Source: an uncultured Porphyromonadaceae bacterium (GTDB taxonomy: Bacteria; Bacteroidota; Bacteroidia; Bacteroidales; Muribaculaceae). Taken from it: a stretch of 64,000 bases of DNA. Both the position numbers and the translations under genes were made by a program. The notes under the pieces are model-generated. The model ran no database searches. It saw only the letters and a program-made list of their open reading frames with translations, and was not told the DNA's origin. The first letter of the stretch is position 1. Each line of letters opens with the position of its first letter. Positions 42,962-49,890 of the stretch are shown in pieces. The DNA lies in assembly GCA_947573485.1 (NCBI GenBank), contig CANPGB010000013.1, positions 1 to 64,000 on the forward strand, given 5' to 3'.

Positions 42962-43414
42962 TTATTTTAGGAGGGCGAGTATCTGGTTGGCGGCGTCTTT
43001 AGTGTCGACCTTATTAATAATGTGTGTTATGCGGTGGTCGGCGTCGGTGATGAAGGTTGTGCGCACAGTGCCCATGTATTCGCGACCGGCCATTTTCTTC
43101 TTCTGCCAGACCCCGAAGGCCTGGTTGACTTCGGTTGTGGTGTCGGAAAGGAGTGTGAAGGGGAGAGAGTATTTTTCGGCGAAGCGAGTGTGGCTCGCGG
43201 GGGAGTCTTTGCTTATGCCAATAATTTCGTAGCCCATTTTTCGGAGGGTGTCGTAGCCGTCGCGGAGCGAGCAGGCTTCGGCGGTGCAGCCGGGGGTGCT
43301 GTCTTTGGGGTAGAAGTATATTATGAGGGGCTTTCCGGCGAAGTCTGAAGCCTGCACGGGCTTGCCCTGGGCGTCGGTGCCGAGGTATTGGGGTATGGTA
43401 TCTCCTTCTTTCAT
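42962..43414 (-). CDS. bcp: Thioredoxin-dependent peroxiredoxin, Bcp/PrxQ type
   Basis: 150 residues from ATG 43414 (MKEGDTIPQYLGTDAQGKPV); a longer frame to 43459 would overlap the kinase gene. The peroxidatic cysteine lies in YFYPKDSTPGCTAEACSLRD, with the second Cys five residues on, the atypical 2-Cys PrxQ pattern. VRTTFITDADHRITHII is the typical C-terminal part. It reduces peroxides with thioredoxin in the cytoplasm. It follows the BadF-type kinase gene by ten bases and is the last gene of the S41 operon. Confidence 0.92.
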   Translation of the reverse strand: MKEGDTIPQYLGTDAQGKPVQASDFAGKPLIIYFYPKDSTPGCTAEACSLRDGYDTLRKMGYEIIGISKDSPASHTRFAEKYSLPFTLLSDTTTEVNQAFGVWQKKKMAGREYMGTVRTTFITDADHRITHIINKVDTKDAANQILALLK

Positions 43415-43424
43415 AGTCAGTGTG

Positions 43425-44270
43425 TTATTCGAGCCCAGGACCGGCGTGATATTCGACAATGCCGGGCATTGAGTATCGTGTAATTTTTTCTATTCTCGCT
43501 CCGAAATCGGCAGCCGCGCGCCTGAGAATTTCTTCGTAACGGCAGCATACCGAGCCAACGAAGCTAATTGGCTGGTCGTGATAATCGTAGGCCGCGATAT
43601 TGCGGTCGAAGAAGGCTTTGAATGCGCCGTAGATAAGCTCGCGGCAATATTCGTAAGAGAGGTTCTCGCCCAGGAACTCGGAGTATTTCGAGAGGCTGCG
43701 CGAAGGTAGCGCGTTGGTATAAACGGTGTCGAGAAGAACGTTTGGCGTAACGGCGTATTTCTCGAAGAAGGCCTGAGTGAGCTCGCGGGGGGCAATGCCT
43801 TTGAGCATGTCGGCAATCATGCGTTTGCCAAGGAAAGCGCCGGAGCCTTCATCGCCGAGCACGTAGCCGAGGGCGGGTACGTTCTTTACTATGTCGTGGC
43901 CGTCGTAGAGGCATGAGTTGGAGCCGGTTCCGAGGATGCAGGCGAGGCCGGGCTTACGCACGAGTAGGCCTCGGGCGGCGCCGAGGAGGTCACTCTTGAC
44001 AGTGACGGGTGTTTTGAACTGAGCCACGAGCGACGACTCCATAATCTTGCATTTCTCGGTGTTGGCACATCCGGCACCGTAGAAGTAAACGTGCTCCCAG
44101 CGACGCTTGAAAAAAGCTTCAGGGAGCTCCAGGCGTATTGAGTGCGATATTTCGCGCCGCGACTGGAAGTAAGGGTTCAAGCCGGTGGTGAAGGCGTGCT
44201 CAACCACCGTGGCCCCGTCGACGAGAGCCCACTCAGTGCGCGTGCTGCTGCTTTCGGCGAGAATCTTCAT
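43425..44270 (-). CDS. BadF/BadG-type ATPase, N-acetylglucosamine kinase-like
   Basis: 281 residues of the ASKHA sugar-kinase/actin fold: N-terminal phosphate-1 loop ILAESSSTRTEWALVDG, FYGAGCANTEKC, the phosphate-2 motif CILGTGSNSCLYDG near 108-121, and GYVLGDEGSGAFLGKRM near 131-147. The Bacteroidetes members of this family are annotated as N-acetylglucosamine or related sugar kinases; the substrate is not certain. It follows the S41 peptidase gene by five bases and precedes bcp. Confidence 0.85.
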   Translation of the reverse strand: MKILAESSSTRTEWALVDGATVVEHAFTTGLNPYFQSRREISHSIRLELPEAFFKRRWEHVYFYGAGCANTEKCKIMESSLVAQFKTPVTVKSDLLGAARGLLVRKPGLACILGTGSNSCLYDGHDIVKNVPALGYVLGDEGSGAFLGKRMIADMLKGIAPRELTQAFFEKYAVTPNVLLDTVYTNALPSRSLSKYSEFLGENLSYEYCRELIYGAFKAFFDRNIAAYDYHDQPISFVGSVCCRYEEILRRAAADFGARIEKITRYSMPGIVEYHAGPGLE

Positions 44271-44275
44271 AGTGT

Positions 44276-47200
44276 TTATTTCTTGCTGTCGATTTGCTTG
44301 AGGAGTTCTTCAACGGCGGTCTTGAGCTGAGTATCGATGCCCTTGACCACGGTTTCGGGGTCGTTAGCCACTTTCACGTCGGGCTCGAGCTGCTGATTTT
44401 CGAGTACAGAGCCATCGGCGAGGCGGTATCCTACCACGGGTATGCCGTAGACGAGGGTGGGGTCTTGCATCGTTACCCAGTTGACCGATGTCATGGTGCC
44501 TGCCACGGGCATGCCAACGAGCTTGCCGAGGCCGCGGTGCGAGTATACCCAGGGAGTGCCATGGGCGTTGGAGTAGCAAGCTTCGCTCATGAGCATGATC
44601 GAGGGCTTGTTCCAGCGGCGCGAGGGCATGTCGCATGTGCGCTCGCCACGTATTTCCTGAGTGAAGTATTTTTGACCGCTGAGGAGCACTTCGATGTCTT
44701 CGTGGAGTCGGCCTCCACCGTTCCAGCGGATGTCGATTACGACGCCTTCGCGGTCGTTGTACTTGCCGAGGAGGTCGGAATAGGCCTTGCGGAACGAGGC
44801 ATCGTCCATAGAAGAGAGGTGCACGTAGCCGAGGCGGCCGTTTGAGAGGCTGTCGACGTCGTGAGCGCGCTGTTTAACCCAACGGTCGTGGAGGAGGCGC
44901 GTCTGCATGCCCGAGGCAATGGGTCGGAGCACAATGTTGCGGACAGTGCCGTCGGGGTCTTTGACGGTGAGCTTGGTGCGTTTGCCCGAGGCGTCGGTGA
45001 GGAGGCGGTCGACGGGCATCTCTGTGGTCACGTCTTCATCGTTGATTTTCTCAATGATTGTGCCGGGGAGAACCGTAGGTCGTGCCATAGCGAGGGGGCC
45101 GCCGGCGAGGACTTCGGCCACGCGTGCGCCTTTGCCTGTGTAGGTGAGGTCGAAGAGCGCGCCGAGGGCAGCGGTGCGGTCGGGGGCGGCGGCGTCCATG
45201 CCGGAGCCGGAGAAGCGGCCTCCTGTGTGGCTCACGTTGAGCTCACCGAGCCACTCGCTCACGAGTTCGGCAAAGTCGTAGTTGTTGTTGATATGGGGGA
45301 GGAAGCGGCGGTAGTCGGCGCTCATCGAGGGCCAGTCGACGCCGTGCATGTCGGCGGTATAGAAACGCTCGGCTTCCTCACGCTCGATGTTATCGAACAT
45401 ATATCGGCGCTCGGCATCGTGGTCGAGGGTCTTGCGGGCGGTGAAGCTTATGGGCTTAATGCTTGAGCCGAATTTATTGAGCGAGCGGCCGAAGAGGAAG
45501 AGCTGCTTGCCGTCGGCCGAGGCATCGAAGAATCCGCCTTCGCCGCGACGCTTGGGAGCCGAGAGCTCGTCTTCCACGAGGTCGTATGTCCAGAGGTATA
45601 CACCGCCGTCGTCGGCCGACGATATGAAGTGGAGCTCCTTGCCGTCGGCAGTAACGATTTCGTCCATAAGGTCGAGCGACATGGGTGTGATTCTCACCTG
45701 ACGGTCAGAGAGGCCTGCGAGCTCGACGTCGATAGGCTCAACGGCGTCTTTGTCGGCGTCCTTTTTATCTTTCTTGGCGTCTTTGTCGTCGGCTTTCTTC
45801 GCCTTTTTCTCCTCGGCGAGTTTTTTGTCGAGGATTTCGCGCTCTTCTTTGGAGAGACGTGCGCGGTCGTAGGCGTCCTGATTCATGTATACGAATATAA
45901 CGTCGGTCATCGAGCCCCACGAAGCGTGGTTTCGCATGCCGTAGCGCTCCGATATGAAGGCGATAGCGTTGCCGTCCATAATCCACTTGGGGTCGGAGTC
46001 GAAATAACCGCTGTTGGTGATGTTTGTCATCGAGCCGTCGGCCACATTTATAATGGCGATGTCGGTGTAGGGGTCATGGTGCTTGTCGACCACCTCAAGG
46101 GCTATCCAGCGCGAGTCGGGCGACCAGCGGTAGTTGAAACCACCTGAGCGCGAGCGGTTTGTGGAGCCGTCGGTAAGCTGACGCACCTTCTTGCTCTTGA
46201 GGTCCATTACGCAAAGCTTGGTGCGGTCGAGTATGAAGCCGAGCTGCTTGCCGTCGGGCGATACTTCGGGCACGGTGCGCTCGTGACCGTCGGCTTTGAA
46301 AACTGGTTCCTCGTGTATTACGGTCGCGTGGGCGAAGTCGGGTTCATCGGCCGACTTATCGAAGGTAGCGCGATAGATGTTGTATTTACCGTCGCGCTCC
46401 GACACATAGTAAAGCGTTGTATCATTGCCCCACGAGAGGTGTTTCTCGGCCTCGGGGGTGTTGCTTATCTGCTTTGTGGTAGCGTAGTCAGTTGAAGTTA
46501 CATATACGTCGCCACGCCAGGTGAAGGCCACCTGCTTGCCATCGGGCGAGGCGGCGGCCGAGCTCACGCCGCGCGAGCTTGCAATTTTCTCGATATCCTC
46601 GGGATAGTCGGCATTGATAGTAACCTTGACTTTAGCGGGTTTGGCACCGGGAGCGAGTGTGTATAGCTCGCCGTCGTAGCCGAAGGCAAGTGTTCCGTTG
46701 TTGGCGCGGCTGAGGAAGCGCACGGGGTGCTTCTTGAACGAGGTTACGGGCTTTGCGGCAGCGGGGTCGCCCTTGGGAGCAGCCCAAATGTTGAGCGATT
46801 TCTGCGGAGCGCGCTCGCTTATGAAGAAGATTTCTGACTCGCTCTCAACGGGGTCGAGGTCTTCGCCGGGATTTACCACGACTTTCTCATGTTTGCCGGT
46901 GGCGGGTGTATATCGCCAGATGTCGCGGGTTACCGACGAGGTGTGGTGCTTGCGCCAGGTATCCTCGAAGCCTTTGACGTCCTGATAGAGGAAGCTTTTG
47001 CCGTCGGGAGCCCATGCTATAGAGCGTGCGGGAGTAGCGAGAATCTGCACGGGAGCTCCTCCTGCAACGGGCACGCTGTAAACCTCACTCATGCGGCCCG
47101 AGGGATAGAGGGCACTCGAGGCAGGGTCCTGGATAGCTGCCGAGAAAAGCACGGCTTTACCGTCGGGGCTGAAGGCCTCGGGGGTCTCGGAGGCGGAGTT

Positions 47201-47521
47201 GAAGGTGAGGCGCTTCCATGTGGCGGCAGGTGCGCCTGCTGGAACGGTGAAAATATCGAAGTTGCCGTAGCGGTCAGAAGCGAAGGCAATGGTCTTGCCA
47301 TCGGGGCTCCATATTGGCGATGTTTCGTAGGAGGGCTGCGAGGTGATGCGTGTAGCCTCGCCACCCTTGGCGGGAACGGTGTAAATGTCGCCTTTGTAAG
47401 TGAAGGCTATGGTGGTGCCGTCGGGCGAAATCTTGGCGTCGCGGAGCCACAGAGGGGCTTCGGCTGCGCTGAGGCCGAGAGCCGCCGCTCCGAGAATCGT
47501 TACGGTAATTATCTTTTTCAT
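44276..47521 (-). CDS. Tricorn-like S41 peptidase with beta-propeller repeats and PDZ domain
   Basis: 1081 residues from ATG 47521 (MKKIITVTILGAAALGLSAAEA, a signal peptide); an in-frame TTG two codons earlier is less likely. The N-terminal two thirds hold PD40/WD40-like propeller repeats (DAKISPDGTTIAF, SPIWSPDGKTIAFASD and others), with a Lys/Asp-rich stretch near 560-590. A PDZ domain lies near 750-830. The S41 core follows with RLGYVHLSSM, VIDIRWNGGGRLHED and the nucleophile Ser in SEACYSNAHG; the position after Ser is Asn, where many relatives have Asp. The protein is likely periplasmic or exported and degrades peptides. It heads an operon with the BadF-type kinase and bcp. Confidence 0.92.
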   Translation of the reverse strand: MKKIITVTILGAAALGLSAAEAPLWLRDAKISPDGTTIAFTYKGDIYTVPAKGGEATRITSQPSYETSPIWSPDGKTIAFASDRYGNFDIFTVPAGAPAATWKRLTFNSASETPEAFSPDGKAVLFSAAIQDPASSALYPSGRMSEVYSVPVAGGAPVQILATPARSIAWAPDGKSFLYQDVKGFEDTWRKHHTSSVTRDIWRYTPATGKHEKVVVNPGEDLDPVESESEIFFISERAPQKSLNIWAAPKGDPAAAKPVTSFKKHPVRFLSRANNGTLAFGYDGELYTLAPGAKPAKVKVTINADYPEDIEKIASSRGVSSAAASPDGKQVAFTWRGDVYVTSTDYATTKQISNTPEAEKHLSWGNDTTLYYVSERDGKYNIYRATFDKSADEPDFAHATVIHEEPVFKADGHERTVPEVSPDGKQLGFILDRTKLCVMDLKSKKVRQLTDGSTNRSRSGGFNYRWSPDSRWIALEVVDKHHDPYTDIAIINVADGSMTNITNSGYFDSDPKWIMDGNAIAFISERYGMRNHASWGSMTDVIFVYMNQDAYDRARLSKEEREILDKKLAEEKKAKKADDKDAKKDKKDADKDAVEPIDVELAGLSDRQVRITPMSLDLMDEIVTADGKELHFISSADDGGVYLWTYDLVEDELSAPKRRGEGGFFDASADGKQLFLFGRSLNKFGSSIKPISFTARKTLDHDAERRYMFDNIEREEAERFYTADMHGVDWPSMSADYRRFLPHINNNYDFAELVSEWLGELNVSHTGGRFSGSGMDAAAPDRTAALGALFDLTYTGKGARVAEVLAGGPLAMARPTVLPGTIIEKINDEDVTTEMPVDRLLTDASGKRTKLTVKDPDGTVRNIVLRPIASGMQTRLLHDRWVKQRAHDVDSLSNGRLGYVHLSSMDDASFRKAYSDLLGKYNDREGVVIDIRWNGGGRLHEDIEVLLSGQKYFTQEIRGERTCDMPSRRWNKPSIMLMSEACYSNAHGTPWVYSHRGLGKLVGMPVAGTMTSVNWVTMQDPTLVYGIPVVGYRLADGSVLENQQLEPDVKVANDPETVVKGIDTQLKTAVEELLKQIDSKK

Positions 47522-47560
47522 TGACAAGTGTGTATTTCTGATGACTGTGTATAGTCAGCG

Positions 47561-47592
47561 CAAAAATACACAAAATTTCCGAGCGGGGCAAA
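47561..47592 (-). promoter_or_regulatory. Promoter of the S41 peptidase operon
   Basis: Minus strand TTTG (47589-47592), a 20-base spacer and TATTTTTG (47561-47568), about 40 bases before the ATG at 47521. It lies just after the stop of the GNAT gene. Confidence 0.65.
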
Positions 47593-47595
47593 TTC

Positions 47596-48093
47596 TCACA
47601 CGAGGAGTTTCTGCAGCAGCACGGCGTCGCGATAGCTTTCGCCGTGCCGAATCCACGAGCGCAGGTGGCCACACTGCTTGAAACCTGCGCGTGCGAAGAG
47701 CGCGCGCGAGGGGGCGTTGTCGTAAGCCACAAGGGCGGCGAGCTGGTGCATGCCGAGCTCCCGGGCGGCGTAGTTGCACAGTTCTTCGAGGGCTGCAGTG
47801 GCAATGCCACGGCGCCTGAATTCGGGGGCTATGGCAATGCCGACGAATCCGCGACGGTCGCGTGGGTTGAAGTCGGCGATGTCGACTGTTCCTGCCGGGC
47901 GGCCGCTCTCGGGGTCGAGGATTATGAGGCGGAGCTGTTTCTCGGCGAAGATGTCGGCGGTGTAGTTGTTGGCGTAGTCCCAGAGCATGCGTCGGCTGGC
48001 GGGAGCGGTACCGAAGCCTGCGGAGGCTACTTCGCGGTCGTTCTCAAGGAGGAAGAGAAAGTCGGTGTCGGAGGGTTCTATGGGGCGGAACAT
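47596..48093 (-). CDS. GNAT-family N-acetyltransferase
   Basis: 165 residues with the complete GNAT fold: MFRPIEPSDTDFLFLLENDREVASAG, FVGIAIAPEFRRRGIATAALEELCNYA (the acetyl-CoA loop RRRGIA near 94-99), and APSRALFARAGFKQCGHLRSWI. It is most like diamine/protein acetyltransferases of the RimJ/SpeG group; the substrate is unknown. Downstream is the S41 promoter; upstream is the tandem repeat stretch (48105-48356), then recR. Confidence 0.88.
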   Translation of the reverse strand: MFRPIEPSDTDFLFLLENDREVASAGFGTAPASRRMLWDYANNYTADIFAEKQLRLIILDPESGRPAGTVDIADFNPRDRRGFVGIAIAPEFRRRGIATAALEELCNYAARELGMHQLAALVAYDNAPSRALFARAGFKQCGHLRSWIRHGESYRDAVLLQKLLV

Positions 48094-48104
48094 TTTTTTC
48101 GGTT

Positions 48105-48356
48105 AGGAGTTAGGAGTTAGGGGTGAGGAGTGAGGGGTGAGGAGTTAGGGGTGAGAGGTGAGAACCGGGTACCGTACCTCCGGCACGGTCTTCTCTTTAT
48201 CAGTTCACGACCACGGGCGGCGAGCGCCCGCGGTTAACGAGCTATTACCCACTCCGGGGGATGCGTGGCCTGTGGTTCCGGAGTTAGGAGTTGGGGGTGA
48301 GGAGTGAGGAGTGAGGAGTGAGGAGTGAGGAGTGAGGAGTGAGGAGTGAGGAGTTG
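48105..48356. repeat. Two arrays of G-rich 7-8 base repeats around a hairpin-rich core
   Basis: This 270-base gap between the GNAT gene and recR holds no gene. At 48105-48165 lie mixed units GTTAGGA and GGTGAGGA; at 48283-48356 the unit GTGAGGAG repeats about eight times without change. Between them is a GC-rich piece with palindromes, such as GGGCG near 48213 pairing with CGCCC. Octamer arrays of this kind are prone to slippage. The arrays are strongly purine-rich on the plus strand. Confidence 0.7.
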
Positions 48357-48363
48357 AGGGGCC

Positions 48364-48984
48364 TCAGATCTCAAAAGGTGTGCGGGCGAGGATTGAGCGG
48401 GCGAGGGTTGCTTCGTCGGTGTACGATATTTCGTTGCCCACCGATACTCCGCGGGCGAGCTGTGTAATCTTGATTCCGGGGCGGGTGCGTGAGAGGAGGC
48501 GGTAGAGGTAGAAGTTGGTGGTGTCGGCTTCGACGGTGGCGCCTGTGGCGAGGATAACTTCGTCAACGTTGCCTGAGCTTACGCGCTCGGCAAGGGAGGC
48601 AATCTCGAGCGCGTCGGGGCCTATGCCGTCGACGGGCGATATGAGGCCGCCGAGCACGTGGTAGAGGCCGAAGTACTGGCGTGTGGCTTCGATGCTCATA
48701 ACGTCGCGGACGCTCTCAACGACGCACACCGTGGTAGCCTGCGCGCGTTTCGGCGAGGAGCATATGGGGCACAGCTCGGTCTCGCTTATGTTGTGGCACA
48801 GACGGCAGTAGCGTATGCCGCTGCGCAGGCCTGATATTGCCGAGGCAAGGCTTTGGGCTTCGTCGGCGGGGCGGCGCAGGAGGTGGAGGGCGAAGCGTAG
48901 GGCTGTCTTGCGCCCTACGCCGGGGAGGCGCGAGAGGGCAGTCACGGCATTTTCAAGAAGAATTGAAGAATATTCCTGTTCCAT
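48364..48984 (-). CDS. recR: Recombination mediator protein RecR
   Basis: 206 residues, normal length. Helix-hairpin-helix at the N-terminus (ALSRLPGVGRKTALRFALHLL), the C4 zinc finger CRLCHNISETELCPIC near 57-72, the Toprim motif TVCVVESVRDVMSIE near 80-95, and the Walker-like C-terminal LARGVSVGNEISYTD. With RecO (and RecF) it loads RecA at gapped DNA. It is transcribed divergently from the region leading to the small HTH gene. Confidence 0.97.
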   Translation of the reverse strand: MEQEYSSILLENAVTALSRLPGVGRKTALRFALHLLRRPADEAQSLASAISGLRSGIRYCRLCHNISETELCPICSSPKRAQATTVCVVESVRDVMSIEATRQYFGLYHVLGGLISPVDGIGPDALEIASLAERVSSGNVDEVILATGATVEADTTNFYLYRLLSRTRPGIKITQLARGVSVGNEISYTDEATLARSILARTPFEI

Positions 48985-48988
48985 ATTG

Positions 48989-49019
48989 CGAAGTTAACGA
49001 TTTTTGCCGTCACAGACAA
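48989..49019 (-). promoter_or_regulatory. recR: Possible recR promoter close to the start codon
   Basis: Minus strand TTG (49017-49019), a 20-base spacer and TAACTTCG (48989-48996), which differs from TAnnTTTG by one base. Only four bases separate it from the ATG at 48984. Confidence 0.4.
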
Positions 49020-49029
49020 GGGCAGTGCT

Positions 49030-49060
49030 TTTGCGAGTAAAAAAAATTTAAGTAATTTTG
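49030..49060 (+). promoter_or_regulatory. Strong plus-strand promoter upstream of the small HTH gene
   Basis: TTTG (49030-49033), a 19-base spacer and TAATTTTG (49053-49060). The transcript would begin near 49067 and have a leader of about 255 bases before the ATG at 49322. A hairpin, GCGGAAAA (49063-49070) with TTTTCCGC (49077-49084), lies at its very start. Confidence 0.6.
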
Positions 49061-49148
49061 CGGCGGAAAACTTCAATTTTCCGCGACATATTATAAATAA
49101 CAGCGTTTTTAGCTTTCTTCCCGGTAGAATCGCCAAATTTTAACTCGA

Positions 49149-49258
49149 ATGGAGAGAAGCAGTCAAAAGCGCTCATGCGCTTCGTGTCTATTGCGCGTAC
49201 CCCCGTCGCGGGGGTACGCTCATGATAGCGAAAGGCGTGGGTTGACTGTACTCTCCAT
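49149..49258. repeat. 110-base imperfect palindrome with 19-base ends
   Basis: The ends AATGGAGAG-AAGCAGTCAA (from 49149) and, inverted, AATGGAGAG-TACAGTCAA (to 49258) match at nearly every base. The centre is a perfect hairpin, GCGTACCCCC (49195-49204) with GGGGGTACGC (49210-49219). It lies in the 337-base gap between recR and the HTH gene. It may be a MITE-like insertion, or a structured leader RNA. Confidence 0.65.
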
Positions 49259-49321
49259 TGAGGTGTTTGGCGATACCTACCGGGAGATGCAAGACTTACC
49301 CACGCCTATTTTATTACAGCT

Positions 49322-49558
49322 ATGATGAAACCCATAGGCATGCTCATCAAGGAAGAGCTTCAGGCCCAGGAGCGCAGCGTTGCCTGGTTTGCGCGCAAGA
49401 TTCATCTTGACCGCTCGAACGTGTACCGCCTCTTCCAGAAGAACTCTATCGACACCGACCTTCTCAGGCGCGTGTCGCAGATATTGGGGCGCGACTTCTT
49501 CGCGGTGTACTCCGAGACCCTCTCTGAGGAGGGCGGGCTCCGCGCCGGAGAGCGCTGA
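49322..49558 (+). CDS. Small HTH DNA-binding protein
   Basis: 78 residues, essentially one XRE-like helix-turn-helix: MKPIGMLIKEELQAQERSVAWFARKIHLDRSNVYRLF, with the recognition helix around DRSNVYRLFQK, and IDTDLLRRVSQILGRDFFAVYS. Small proteins of this type are frequent in Bacteroidetes. A neighbouring start, the second Met, is equally possible. The 255-base leader carries a large palindrome, so it may regulate itself or respond to RNA structure. The gene it regulates is unknown. Confidence 0.8.
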   Translation: MMKPIGMLIKEELQAQERSVAWFARKIHLDRSNVYRLFQKNSIDTDLLRRVSQILGRDFFAVYSETLSEEGGLRAGER

Positions 49559-49890
49559 CGGCAGCCCCCTGCCGAGGGCTTGCAAAGGCAGCCGGCCCGG
49601 CAGTGTGCGATATTCGCCACAGATGCGCGGCGCATGCCGCAACGGCACACCGGGGCTCCGCGAGGCGCCGGCGTATGCCACTCATAACCAAAAGATTGCC
49701 CCTTGCGACCATTGCAACACAAGTGTGGCATTTGCGCTACAACAATATGCCTGCTGTGCGGCGGGGTTGTAGTAACTTTGCAGTGCTGAAATATCGAAAA
49801 TGAAGCATCAATACTTAAACATTATTTAAATAATCGATTTTTATCACTGACAAAACAATCAATCCACATTAATAATTTAACTCATCAAGT
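49559..49890 (+). other. Non-coding gap before the collagen-like lipoprotein gene
   Basis: 332 bases without a supported gene. The first part is GC-rich with short palindromes (CGGCAG and CTGCCG near 49559-49575). A -7-like box TAACTTTG occurs at 49772-49779, without a clear -33 box, giving a leader of about 105 bases for the gene at 49891. The last 80 bases are AT-rich. Confidence 0.5.

Noticed and set aside
48283-48356. Octamer array considered as a CRISPR or a protein-coding repeat
   Set aside because: Units of eight bases follow each other without spacers, and no frame runs through them usefully.
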